From CAYWFU01 sp964457585 (GTDB lineage: Bacteria; JACRDZ01): 31,092 bases of DNA. Made by a program: the position numbers and the translations under genes. Below are positions 14,732 to 22,673 of this stretch, piece after piece. Under the pieces are notes generated by a model. It ran no database searches and was not told the DNA's origin. It saw nothing but the letters and a program-made list of their open reading frames with translations. Every line of letters starts with the position of its first letter. The stretch's first letter is position 1. Location: assembly GCA_964457585.1 (NCBI GenBank), contig CAYWFU010000029.1:1-31092 (forward strand). Reading direction: 5' to 3'.

Positions 14732-15850
14732 TCATTTTTTCCAAATTAAGTTATTCCATTTTTCTTCTAAAGTAGATAAATAGCTTTCAATTTTTTCCTG
14801 GGGCAAAAATGAATATTTAAAACCATTTTTTATTATTTTAAAAATATCTGTATGATGTATTCCTAAATTATACAGATGGGTATATTCATCAATTAAAGAT
14901 GTATTAAAAAAAGTAGGATCATCAGAATTGACAGTAAGAGGTACCCCAGCCTCAAATAAAGATCTAATCGGATGATATTCATATGATGGATAAATCCCCG
15001 TTCGTATATTGCTTGTTGGACAAATTTCAAGAGGAATATTATTTTCAATCAGATATTTTAATAATGCTTCATCTTCAATTGCTCTTACTCCATGTCCTAT
15101 TCTTTCTGCACCCAATATTTTAACTGCATCCCAGATACTTTCCGGGCCTAATGCTTCTCCTGCATGGATTGTAAGACGTAATCCATGCTCATGAGCAATT
15201 GCATATACGTCTTTAAATTGAGCAGGTGGAAATAAATGTTCGCTTCCGCCAAGTGTAATCCCAACAATATTTTTACAGTGTAAATCAATGATTTTTTTTA
15301 GCAATGCCAGTGCTTCAAAAACACCGGTATCTCTTACCAGATCAATAATCCATTTTACTTTAATTCCACAGGATTCAGCCAGCTCATCCAAAGAGCTGCC
15401 TATATCCTGTATTGGGATTCCCTGTCTTAAATATTCTATAATAGAAATTGTTATTTCTGCATAAACGATATTTTGCGACTTTAGTTTCAATAAAGTACCT
15501 TTTATCAATTTTCTTAAATCGTTTTTATCCCATATAAAACACCCTGTAAAGCGAAATGCTGCTAAGAACTGAGGAAAGGTTTTATATCGAAATAATTCAG
15601 AGACCTCATCAACTTCCCAATGTCGCGGAGACATAAATGGCCGGATATTTTCATATTGTTCATACATTGATTTATGCTCCTGAGGGATTTTCTCCAATAT
15701 ATTTTTTGTGGAATATTTATTTAGTAATTCAGTAAAAATTTCAATAGGGATCGAACCTCTTAAATGAACATGAAGTTCACTTTTAGGCAGTTCATGTAAA
15801 ATTTTTTTAATATCAATTATCTTATCTTGCATACCAGCTTTCAAATCCAT
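14732..15850 (-). CDS. Adenosine deaminase-family enzyme with an altered first motif
   Basis: 372 residues, TIM-barrel amidohydrolase. Metal and catalytic residues are present: H27 and H29 (HVHLRGS), H229 and catalytic E232 (HAGE), H253 (RIGHG), and D310-D311 (NSDDP). In classic adenosine deaminase the first motif is HTHLDG, and its Asp contacts the ribose 5'-OH; here Arg31 replaces it, so the substrate may be a modified adenosine or adenine compound rather than adenosine. The frame starts inside the end of the surface-protein gene (28-bp overlap). A second ATG at 15832 reduces the overlap to 11 bp, and neither has a good ribosome site, so coupling to the upstream gene is likely. Deamination family is secure; substrate is not. 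Confidence 0.85.
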   Translation of the reverse strand: MDLKAGMQDKIIDIKKILHELPKSELHVHLRGSIPIEIFTELLNKYSTKNILEKIPQEHKSMYEQYENIRPFMSPRHWEVDEVSELFRYKTFPQFLAAFRFTGCFIWDKNDLRKLIKGTLLKLKSQNIVYAEITISIIEYLRQGIPIQDIGSSLDELAESCGIKVKWIIDLVRDTGVFEALALLKKIIDLHCKNIVGITLGGSEHLFPPAQFKDVYAIAHEHGLRLTIHAGEALGPESIWDAVKILGAERIGHGVRAIEDEALLKYLIENNIPLEICPTSNIRTGIYPSYEYHPIRSLFEAGVPLTVNSDDPTFFNTSLIDEYTHLYNLGIHHTDIFKIIKNGFKYSFLPQEKIESYLSTLEEKWNNLIWKK

Positions 15851-18800
15851 TTATTTGATTTTCATCCACGATTGTATCTGGATTATCACCAGACAGGCTA
15901 TAATTTGTATCATACGCTGTTACAGCAAAATAATAAGTTCCGATTTCTAAATTAGAAAACATATAACCGGTCACGTTCCCCACATCAAGCGAATTAGAAT
16001 ATGGTGGATTTTGATCTGTCCCCCAATAAATTTTATATCCGGCAATATCAGCTTCCGGATTTGCATTCCAGCTTAAGGTAACTGTGCCTGACTCTGAATC
16101 ATTAGTAATTATAAGACCTGTTGGAACTGAAATTGGATTATCTGTATTAATGTTAGAATAAGAAGGATCGCTAATTACAAATCCTAAAAAATTATTATAA
16201 TTATAATCATATATCATAGATGGACTTGGTGAACCAAGTGTTGTCCCCCACCAACTATTTGAAGCATCAATATTGAATGAGCTATAATTCATAAAGTCAT
16301 AAATAGAATATCTATTCCCAAATATATTATTATAATTAAAAGATGCTCTTCCGCTAACAATCACTGCACAGGTTGTATCAGCACCAACAGCAATATTCCC
16401 ACTTATAGTATTATTTTTAATATATACAGTGTCCATAGTGAAATTATAAAGAGATATAGCAGAATATTTGCCTGTATTATTATAAACGGTATTATTAGTA
16501 ATTGCTGCCTCTCCAACAGAAATTCCACCAGTACCATCTGAAGCAATATTATCACATACTACATTATTTGATACTGTTCCTTTATAAGAAGATATTCCTG
16601 CAACTTGATAAAAAGAAGTATTGTTATAAACAAGATTATTTATAATTGAAGCGTTTCCAGAATTATTAATCCCGCCGCCGCCATAGCTATTCATCATAAT
16701 TGTATGATTATTACGAATTATATTATTGGATATTACAATTGTTCCGCCGAAATTACTGATTCCGCCGCCAATATCATTGCTGGTATTACCATCAAGTAAA
16801 TTATTGGAAACGATTCCTTCCCCAAAGTAAATATTTATTCCACCGCCATACATGCTTGTTGTATTATATCTAATTGTGTTATTTGAAACTGTAAAAAAAT
16901 CACCATTAATATCAATTCCACCGCCTTTATTTCCATTTTTATTATTTTCAATAGTATTCCCTTTTATAAAAGAGCTATCACCATAAATTATAATTCCGCC
17001 AACGTCATTATTGCTTACATTGCTATTTAAAATTTTAAATTGATTTGAAATATTTGCATAAATTCCAGTTCCGATATTATTTCTAATGATTGAATTATTA
17101 ATAAATGGATGGGCATCAGCAGCTTCCATAGCCGCATTTTCGCCAGTATATTCAATTGTTGCATATTCCAGGATAGAACCATCAATATAATTCTCACTCT
17201 CATTAAAAGTGGCATCAGTACTTGAATCATAAAACAAAATTTTCCCCCAATCGCCTTTTTGAGGAACCTTCTGATTTGATGTGAATACAATTTTATTATT
17301 ATTAGTCCCTTGAGCTTTTAATGTTCCATCGATTTGAAGGCTGGAATTTTGATTAAATCTTAAAGTAACACCAGGTTCAATTGTTAAAGTAATGCCATTA
17401 TTTACTGTAATATTACCAGTTACAATGTATGGCTGGTCAGAAAGTTTATATGTTGTATCTGTATCAATTATTCCTCCAGTAATATATGTCCTGGCAACTG
17501 CAATGCTAAAAGATTGAGAAGCGATTCCTCCATAATTATTATTTACAGCAACAATCACGTTGTAAATTCCACCTCCAGTTGGAGTCCATGATATTACCCC
17601 GCTATCTTGATTAATTGTCATACCGGATGGGAATTGAGTTAGAGAATATACTAATGGATATCCTTTAGGATCTGTTGCTGCAACAGTATAGGTATATAAT
17701 TCATTTTTTTCACCTATTGTTATCGGAGTAGAAGTAATAGCTGGCGGTATTATTGTTGTCATGCTTACAGGAATATTCAAATTACCTCCATTAGATATTA
17801 AACTGATGGTCCCGGTATATGTATTAGGCGGTAACCCTGCTCTATCTATTACTACTGTAATATTATCTGTTTCAGTTGTTGTTGTTCCATTTAAAGGAGC
17901 GGCTCCAAGCCATGTTTGATCATCATCTATTGACCAAATAAGTGTACCTGTACCAGCATTTGTTAATTTAATTGTCCTTAAAATAGCGCTGGTATCAAAA
18001 TCTAATGAAATTGGAGATGCATTTAAAATCGGGATTTCAGGACCTGGTACTGTCATAACAGCAGTTAAATTTTTAGTCCCGCCATCGGATATAATATTTA
18101 TAATTGCTGTATATATACCGGGTTCTAAATTATCTCTATTTACTGTAACAGTAACTGAATCTATTTCTGCTTGAGACGTACCGCTTACAGGAGTTACATC
18201 AAGCCATAATTGATTATCAGTTATTGACCATACAAGCGTACCTGTGCCAGCATTTGTTATATTAATTATTTTTGAGATTATACTTGTATCAAAATTTAAC
18301 GAATCTGGTGAGACATTTAATATTGGTATTTCTGGTATTTTTGGTATCTCCATTGCAATAGTAACAATTTGATTCCCGCCATTAGATATTAAATTAATTG
18401 TCCCGTTATAAATTCCAGGAACCAATCCTGTTCTATTTACTTTTATTTCAATTGAATTTGTTTCCGTTGTAATCGAACCATTGAGAGCAGCAATTTCAAT
18501 CCATGTTTGCTCAGTATTTAAAGACCATGTAAGCTCACCTGTTCCTGAATTGGTGATATTAATAGTTTTTGAAACCGCACCAGTATCAAAATCTAATGAT
18601 ACAGGGGCAGCATTTAAAACTGGGATAATTGGCTCTGGTATTGTCAAATTAACTGAAATAGTTTGATTCCCGCCATCGGATATGATATTGATTGCCCCAA
18701 TGTATATTCCTGGTTTTAATCCAGATATCTCAACTGTTGCTTCAATTGAATCTGTTTCAGTTGTAGTTGTACCATTAAGCGGAGCTAAGCTAAGCCATGA

Positions 18801-19670
18801 CCGGTCATCATCCATAGACCAGTTAAGTGTGCCTGAACCTGGATTAGTAATGTTAATTGTTTGTGAATTTATTTCACCTTCATAAAAAAACAATGAAGTT
18901 GGAGTTACACTTATTTTTGGTATGCTTATTTTAGTCCCGGTAATAAAACTCCATAAATAATCAGTTTTTAAAGGATTCCCGGCTAAATCTTTTACATTAG
19001 TTGTAATCATTGCTTGATATTTTGTTGATTTCTCAAGTTCTTTTTCTGGATAAAAAAATATTGTATTTTGAGAAGTATCATATATTACATTACCGCTTAT
19101 CAAACTGCTATCTGCTTTTAAAATAAATGATGATGAATTTATTGTGGATGAGTCTATTTTTTCATTGAACTTTGCAGATAATATGATGTCTATAAGTACA
19201 TCGATTGCCTCTTTATCTGGATTGGGAAAAGATACTATTGGAGGAGTTGCATCATAATAAAATTTAACCATATTGTTATTTTTATAATTTATATTGCCAG
19301 CCTTATCTTTAAGCCAGACATAAATAACTTGTTCCCCTTCATTGCTTGTAATAATTTTGAATGGTTTTTTTTCTATATACATTCCATCTTTATCAGATGC
19401 AGGCGGAGAATTTAATTTATAGTATGCGCCTGCAATTTCAGAAGGATCAGGCGGATTTGTCCAGTCTATTGTAAATAAATTTAAATTTGTCCATGTATCA
19501 GGACTAATTTTTAAATCAATTGGCGCATCTGGAGGAGTTGAATCAATTATATTATTATCAGAAGGTGCATTTTTATTATCTTTATTTTTTCCCAAACAGG
19601 CTAAAGAAATAGAAAAAATAAAAACATAAAAAATTAATTGAAGAAAAAATATTAAGCATTTTCTATTCAT
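15822..19670 (-). CDS. Large multidomain surface protein: Ig-like, four BACON-like repeats, beta-helix, fibronectin type III
   Basis: 1282 residues. A hydrophobic signal (~7-24) ends at ISLAC, an imperfect lipobox with C25, so this is probably a lipoprotein. Residues ~40-140 hold a first Ig/FN3-like domain. A Big_5-type Ig domain follows (~142-246, ending WSFITG). Four ~97-residue BACON-like repeats lie at ~253-344, 350-443, 449-540 and 546-637. A putative-Ig/cadherin-like domain follows (~645-725). A right-handed parallel beta-helix runs ~750-1180 with many NN and GGI turns (for example NNTIRYNTTSMYGGGI). The last domain is fibronectin type III (~1185-1270). It is probably an adhesin or polysaccharide-binding or -degrading surface protein; no catalytic residues were identified. 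AGAGG lies 10 bases before the ATG. Confidence 0.88.
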   Translation of the reverse strand: MNRKCLIFFLQLIFYVFIFSISLACLGKNKDNKNAPSDNNIIDSTPPDAPIDLKISPDTWTNLNLFTIDWTNPPDPSEIAGAYYKLNSPPASDKDGMYIEKKPFKIITSNEGEQVIYVWLKDKAGNINYKNNNMVKFYYDATPPIVSFPNPDKEAIDVLIDIILSAKFNEKIDSSTINSSSFILKADSSLISGNVIYDTSQNTIFFYPEKELEKSTKYQAMITTNVKDLAGNPLKTDYLWSFITGTKISIPKISVTPTSLFFYEGEINSQTINITNPGSGTLNWSMDDDRSWLSLAPLNGTTTTETDSIEATVEISGLKPGIYIGAINIISDGGNQTISVNLTIPEPIIPVLNAAPVSLDFDTGAVSKTINITNSGTGELTWSLNTEQTWIEIAALNGSITTETNSIEIKVNRTGLVPGIYNGTINLISNGGNQIVTIAMEIPKIPEIPILNVSPDSLNFDTSIISKIINITNAGTGTLVWSITDNQLWLDVTPVSGTSQAEIDSVTVTVNRDNLEPGIYTAIINIISDGGTKNLTAVMTVPGPEIPILNASPISLDFDTSAILRTIKLTNAGTGTLIWSIDDDQTWLGAAPLNGTTTTETDNITVVIDRAGLPPNTYTGTISLISNGGNLNIPVSMTTIIPPAITSTPITIGEKNELYTYTVAATDPKGYPLVYSLTQFPSGMTINQDSGVISWTPTGGGIYNVIVAVNNNYGGIASQSFSIAVARTYITGGIIDTDTTYKLSDQPYIVTGNITVNNGITLTIEPGVTLRFNQNSSLQIDGTLKAQGTNNNKIVFTSNQKVPQKGDWGKILFYDSSTDATFNESENYIDGSILEYATIEYTGENAAMEAADAHPFINNSIIRNNIGTGIYANISNQFKILNSNVSNNDVGGIIIYGDSSFIKGNTIENNKNGNKGGGIDINGDFFTVSNNTIRYNTTSMYGGGINIYFGEGIVSNNLLDGNTSNDIGGGISNFGGTIVISNNIIRNNHTIMMNSYGGGGINNSGNASIINNLVYNNTSFYQVAGISSYKGTVSNNVVCDNIASDGTGGISVGEAAITNNTVYNNTGKYSAISLYNFTMDTVYIKNNTISGNIAVGADTTCAVIVSGRASFNYNNIFGNRYSIYDFMNYSSFNIDASNSWWGTTLGSPSPSMIYDYNYNNFLGFVISDPSYSNINTDNPISVPTGLIITNDSESGTVTLSWNANPEADIAGYKIYWGTDQNPPYSNSLDVGNVTGYMFSNLEIGTYYFAVTAYDTNYSLSGDNPDTIVDENQINGFESWYAR
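17753..18914 (-). repeat. Four tandem ~290-bp in-frame repeats encoding BACON-like domains
   Basis: Each unit encodes a conserved run: SLDFDT-like strand, then INITNAGTGTLIWSI, then TWL and LNGTTTTETD, then GLPPGIYTGTISLISNGGN. Spacing between matching positions is 96-97 residues. Units are diverged at both protein and DNA level, so they are old duplications rather than recent slippage, although the fourth and first share the phrase APLNGTTTTETD exactly. Confidence 0.85.
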
Positions 19671-19708
19671 AATAACTATACCTCTTAACTCTTATCTAAT
19701 CTATATAA

Positions 19709-19737
19709 AAGATAACTTATATAATTATGTGAGTCAA
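19709..19737 (-). promoter_or_regulatory. Promoter of the surface-protein operon
   Basis: On the minus strand TTGACT (19737-19732), exactly 17 bases, then TATCTT (19714-19709), about 39 bases before the start codon. It is divergent from the ATPase promoter, with the two -35 boxes 9 bp apart. Confidence 0.55.
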
Positions 19738-19746
19738 GAAATAAAT

Positions 19747-19775
19747 TTGACATTTAAATAAAAATAACGTATTAT
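19747..19775 (+). promoter_or_regulatory. Strong sigma-70-like promoter for the uORF-ATPase unit
   Basis: TTGACA (19747-19752), exactly 17 bases, then TATTAT (19770-19775). The predicted start of transcription, about 7 bases downstream, falls on the first base of the palindrome at 19782. Confidence 0.7.
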
Positions 19776-19781
19776 ATAAAT

Positions 19782-19797
19782 GTTTCCTTAAGGAAAC
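19782..19797. promoter_or_regulatory. Perfect 16-bp palindrome at the predicted transcription start (operator-like)
   Basis: GTTTCCTTAAGGAAAC is a perfect inverted repeat without a loop, which suits a dimeric DNA-binding protein better than an RNA hairpin. Its right half also supplies AAGGA (19790-19794), the ribosome site of the 17-codon uORF. No repressor gene is recognisable next to it. Confidence 0.6.
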
Positions 19798-19802
19798 AAA
19801 AA

Positions 19803-19856
19803 ATGCAAATTTATGACCTCGCTGAGTATGTATTACAAAGGAAACGAAATGCTTAA
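19803..19856 (+). CDS. 17-codon upstream ORF overlapping the ATPase start
   Basis: The frame encodes MQIYDLAEYVLQRKRNA and stops at TAA 19854-19856. AAGGA lies 8 bases before the ATG. It overlaps the ATPase ATG (19849) by 8 bases in another frame, and the ATPase's ribosome site (AAAGGA, 19838-19843) lies inside it. This layout suggests translational coupling or a regulatory leader peptide. It is too short for homology, so a functional peptide is unproven. Confidence 0.4.
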   Translation: MQIYDLAEYVLQRKRNA

Positions 19857-21069
19857 TGACAGGATAAAACAATATTTAGTAGATTTCCATGAAAGGGAAA
19901 TCAATCTCTTTTCAAGAGAACTCAAAGTAGCATTTACAAAAGAATTTATTGTTTCTATTGTTGGAGCAAGAAGAGTTGGGAAAACATCTCTTCTTTTCAA
20001 TCTTATCAAACAAATAGAAAACAGAAAAGATGTTCTTTATATAGATTTTGATTATCCTGAATTTCTTGATTTTGATGGACAACATATAAAAGAACTTATT
20101 GATTTGCACCTTCAATTATTTGGAAATTTAAAATATATTTTTTTTGATGAAATACAGAGTATGAAAAATTGGGAGATTGGATTACGCCAAATTTATGAAA
20201 CTAAAAAATATCATATTTTTGTAACGGGTAGTTCCGCTAAATTATTAAGCAGAGAACTGGCAACACAACTTCGCGGCAGAACGATCACTTATTATTTATA
20301 TCCTCTTTCTTTCAGGGAATTTCTTAACCTTAAAGATATTAATTTTAAAAAAAAATTACTAACATCAGACGATAAGAATAAAATCATTTTTGAATTCAAT
20401 AATTATTTCAATATTGGAGGTTATCCGCAAATTGTTCTTGAAAAAGAGATTAAAGATTTGATTATAAGAGACTATAAGGATCTGGTTTTATTCCGTGACC
20501 TTGTCGAACGATATAGCTTGAAAAATATATATGTTGTAAAGCGTTTTTTTGAATATTTAATAACATCTTTTGCTAAAGAAATAAGTATTGATAAATTTTA
20601 TAATTTTCTTAAATCACAAAATGTATCTGTCAGCAAAAAGACTCTTTATAATTATCTCGAATATTTTGAAAGTTCTTTATTTTTTCATTTTCTTCGTTCT
20701 CATAAATTAAGAGAAAGGCTTAAAAAAGTATATCTCAATGATATAGTTTTTTGTGATACAGATAAAGGCAGGAGATTAGAAAATCTTGTTTATCTTGAAC
20801 TTTTGCGAAGAAACGAATTCCCTTATTATTATAGAAATAAAATAGAATGCGATTTTGTTGTTCTAAAACAAAAAGCAATACAGGTAACATGGGATTTAAA
20901 TGAGGAAAATAATAAACGCGAATTAAATGGACTTCTTGGAGCCATGGATTATTTCAAATTAAACACCGGATTAATTCTAACCTATAATCAGGAAAAAATT
21001 GAAATAAAAAGCAGACACAAAATTAAAGTTTTACCATTTTGGGAATGGTGTATTGAAGCAGGTGGTTAG
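19849..21069 (+). CDS. AAA-type ATPase with DUF4143-like C-terminal domain
   Basis: 406 residues. Walker A GARRVGKTS (39-47), Walker B YIFFDEIQ (96-103) and sensor segment VTGSSAKLL (~126-134) define the ATPase. The C-terminal half (from ~210) fits DUF4143, with a nuclease-like signature near the end (ECDFVVLKQ, then QVTWDL) that resembles a PD-(D/E)XK core with its lysine replaced or displaced. Such ATPases are common, widely transferred orphans in bacteria and archaea, with no agreed function. I chose ATG 19849 because AAAGGA lies 6 bases upstream; an in-frame start at 19813 lacks a site. It has its own promoter, and is followed by repeat-rich DNA, consistent with an acquired gene. Confidence 0.88.
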   Translation: MLNDRIKQYLVDFHEREINLFSRELKVAFTKEFIVSIVGARRVGKTSLLFNLIKQIENRKDVLYIDFDYPEFLDFDGQHIKELIDLHLQLFGNLKYIFFDEIQSMKNWEIGLRQIYETKKYHIFVTGSSAKLLSRELATQLRGRTITYYLYPLSFREFLNLKDINFKKKLLTSDDKNKIIFEFNNYFNIGGYPQIVLEKEIKDLIIRDYKDLVLFRDLVERYSLKNIYVVKRFFEYLITSFAKEISIDKFYNFLKSQNVSVSKKTLYNYLEYFESSLFFHFLRSHKLRERLKKVYLNDIVFCDTDKGRRLENLVYLELLRRNEFPYYYRNKIECDFVVLKQKAIQVTWDLNEENNKRELNGLLGAMDYFKLNTGLILTYNQEKIEIKSRHKIKVLPFWEWCIEAGG

Positions 21070-21098
21070 ACTGAAGGTGGAAGGTATTTTTAAATTAG

Positions 21099-21113
21099 GC
21101 TGCCTTCGGCAGC
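21099..21113 (+). terminator. Short GC-rich hairpin after the ATPase gene
   Basis: GCTGCC-TTC-GGCAGC, a perfect 6-bp stem with a 3-base loop, 30 bp past the stop. There is no U-run after it (GACACTTTCT), so it may be a pause site or a weak terminator. Confidence 0.35.
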
Positions 21114-21137
21114 GACACTTTCTAAAAACAACTGTAA

Positions 21138-21453
21138 ACTGTAAAATGAATAATGTAAAATTTAAAATCAGGAAACAACACCGTTCATCTTTTGCTGGGT
21201 GTGCGTCAATTTATTGGTAAAATATAATACATGGTAATTGGTTCAAATAATTTCTATTATTGTCATTCTGAGCGAAGCGAAGAATCTGCTTTTAAAGCTT
21301 CAAAAACAGATTCTTCGCGGAGTTTACACTGAGTGAAACGAATGTGCTCAGAATGACAGACAAATCAGCCATAACTAATAATATCACCAACAAATTTGTC
21401 GCACACCTTCTTTTGCTCCTTCATTTTACATTTTACAGTATCCATTTTACAGT
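21138..21453. repeat. Outer 24-bp inverted repeats enclosing the MITE-like element
   Basis: The left arm 21138-21161 (begins ACTGTAAAATG) and the reverse complement of the right arm 21430-21453 match at 22 of 24 positions. Removing the MITE and one copy of its target duplication would leave a hairpin with 24-bp arms and a loop of about 47 bp. This implies the MITE inserted into an older palindromic repeat. Confidence 0.65.
21197..21408. mobile_element. MITE-like non-autonomous element, 212 bp, with 9-bp target-site duplication
   Basis: The ends are imperfect terminal inverted repeats: left GGTGTGCGTCAATTTATTGG (21198 on) and right, read inward on the other strand, GGTGTGCGACAAATTTGTTG. The direct repeat TCTTTTGCT flanks the element at 21188-21196 and 21409-21417, the classic trace of transposition. 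Inside, TGTCATTCTGAGC (21261-21273) pairs with GCTCAGAATGACA (21346-21358), and GCGAAGAATCTG (21277-21288) pairs with CAGATTCTTCGC (21307-21318), so the whole element can fold on itself. It has no coding capacity, so its transposase must act in trans. A half copy lies at 2058-2159. Confidence 0.85.
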
Positions 21454-21505
21454 TCATATAATTTTTAAGTTAAAAGAATGCCATTTAGACTTGTGGGGTT
21501 ATATC

Positions 21506-21534
21506 TTGATGTTTAATAAATGGTATGGTATCAT
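21506..21534 (+). promoter_or_regulatory. Promoter for the small ORF and PhnD-like gene
   Basis: TTGATG (21506-21511), exactly 17 bases, then TATCAT (21529-21534). The predicted start at about 21541 gives a ~30-base leader before the 24-codon ORF. Confidence 0.55.
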
Positions 21535-21569
21535 AAATATTATTATCAATGAATTGGAGGTATTAGATT

Positions 21570-21644
21570 ATGAAAAATGAAAAAGTATCAAAAGCACAGT
21601 TAGAAGTTTGGGAATGGAAAGCTACATTATATAAGGGAGAATGA
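21570..21644 (+). CDS. 24-codon small ORF, unknown
   Basis: It begins MKNEKVSKAQ and continues LEVWEWKATLYKGE to a TGA at 21642-21644. TTGGAGG (21554-21560) stands 9 bases before the ATG, and a promoter lies just upstream. The stop is 3 bases before the PhnD-like ATG, whose ribosome site (AGGGAG) lies inside this ORF, so translation of the two should be coupled. The amphipathic, Trp-rich sequence looks like a real small protein or a truncated remnant of a longer one; I cannot assign a function. Confidence 0.5.
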   Translation: MKNEKVSKAQLEVWEWKATLYKGE

Positions 21645-21647
21645 TTA

Positions 21648-22529
21648 ATGAAAAAAATTATTATTTTAATGTTTATTATTTTAAATTTTACAATATCAAT
21701 ATATGGTGAAAATTTAAAAATTGCATATATGATATGTGTTTCACATGAAGATACAGAAAGCCGTTTTAAACCGCTTACAGCTTATCTTGAAAAGGAAATA
21801 GGACAAAAAATAGATTTGATTCTATTTGATGCTGAGGATTTTGAAAAAGTAATGAAAGATAAACGTCCGGATTTTACACATACAAATTCTCTTTTATATA
21901 TTATTTCAAAAAAGAAATTTAAAAGTAACTTATTGGTAACAGAGGATAAAGGGTTGGGCGGCTTGAATAGCGCTGGAGTTATTTTTTCCCGCAAAGGCAG
22001 CGGAATAAAAACATTAAAAGATCTTAAAGAAAAAAGAATGATTTTTGGTCCAATGTTCTCACCTGCTGGTTATCTGGCAAGTTATTATACACTTATAAAA
22101 AATGGGATTGATCCTGAAAAAGATATTGCTTTTTATTCTATCCCATGGGGAGCATATAAGCATGAAAAAGTTATGTATGCCGTATATTATCAGGCTTTTG
22201 ATGCAGGCAGTGCGCGTTATGGCGATATAGAAGAAATGATTGAAAAAAAGGTTTTTGAAAAGGGCGATTTTGATATACTTGCTACAAGCGAAAAATTCCC
22301 ATACTGTACTTTTGCTGCATCAGAATGGGCAGATCAAAAAATGGTTGAAAAAATTAAGCAGGCATTGTTAAAATTAGGACCGAATGATTACGCTTTGGTT
22401 GATAAAGAAAAACTGAATGTTTTTAAATCTGCCGGGATTAGAGGATATAAAGCTTTAAAAGACAGTGATTATGATATAGTGCGGAAAATGGCTGAAAAAA
22501 TAGAATTGATTAATTATACTGCGGAATAG
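21648..22529 (+). CDS. PhnD-like phosphate/phosphonate-family periplasmic binding protein
   Basis: 293 residues. Residues 1-20 are a signal peptide (KIIILMFIILNFTISIYG), and NLKIAYMICVSHEDTESRFKPLTAYLEKEIG is the family's usual first strand-helix unit. PDFTHTNSLLYI, SGIKTLKDLKEKRMIFGP and GYLASYYTLIKNGIDPEKD continue the PhnD/type-2 periplasmic fold. In the family these proteins deliver phosphonate, phosphite or related anions to an ABC importer, or act as sensor modules. No permease or ATPase gene is adjacent, so it is an orphan receptor here and the ligand is unknown. The Pst operon lies only 2.3 kb downstream, with murJ and the cold-shock gene between. Confidence 0.82.
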   Translation: MKKIIILMFIILNFTISIYGENLKIAYMICVSHEDTESRFKPLTAYLEKEIGQKIDLILFDAEDFEKVMKDKRPDFTHTNSLLYIISKKKFKSNLLVTEDKGLGGLNSAGVIFSRKGSGIKTLKDLKEKRMIFGPMFSPAGYLASYYTLIKNGIDPEKDIAFYSIPWGAYKHEKVMYAVYYQAFDAGSARYGDIEEMIEKKVFEKGDFDILATSEKFPYCTFAASEWADQKMVEKIKQALLKLGPNDYALVDKEKLNVFKSAGIRGYKALKDSDYDIVRKMAEKIELINYTAE

Positions 22530-22585
22530 GTTTTTTCGGTGGGGAAAAAAATTTAAATTCGAAAAAAAAGTGAGAAACAATTAGC

Positions 22586-22614
22586 TTGACAAGAAAAAAT
22601 ATATATGATAGCAT
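22586..22614 (+). promoter_or_regulatory. Promoter of the cold-shock gene
   Basis: TTGACA (22586-22591), 17 bases, then TAGCAT (22609-22614). Transcription from about 22621 would leave a ~53-base 5' leader before the ATG, shorter than the long thermosensing leader of E. coli cspA. Confidence 0.5.
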
Positions 22615-22673
22615 TTTCTAACATACTAGATGTAAGCATAGGGCTTGCACGTTTTTTCGGAGGAGGAAGTACG

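Larger units (their letters stand above)
21070..21569. other. Gene-free, repeat-rich 500-bp stretch
   Basis: No gene is visible. It contains a short hairpin, a nested pair of inverted repeats, a complete MITE-like element and, at its right end, the promoter of the next operon. An open frame of 78 codons (21344-21580) crosses the element and its flank but has no ribosome site and is not believed. Confidence 0.75.

Noticed and set aside
16400..17100. CRISPR-like or tandem DNA repeats in the surface-protein gene
   Set aside because: These are degenerate codons for beta-helix turns (NN and GGI motifs), irregularly spaced and in frame, without constant repeats and spacers.
21344..21580. A 78-codon open frame across the MITE and its flank
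   Set aside because: No ribosome site; it spans repeat sequence, the terminal inverted repeat and the next gene's promoter.
21648..22529. Calling the PhnD-like protein a phosphonate receptor proper
   Set aside because: The fold family includes phosphite, thiamine-like and sensor variants; no phn genes or Pho box are adjacent, so only the family is claimed.
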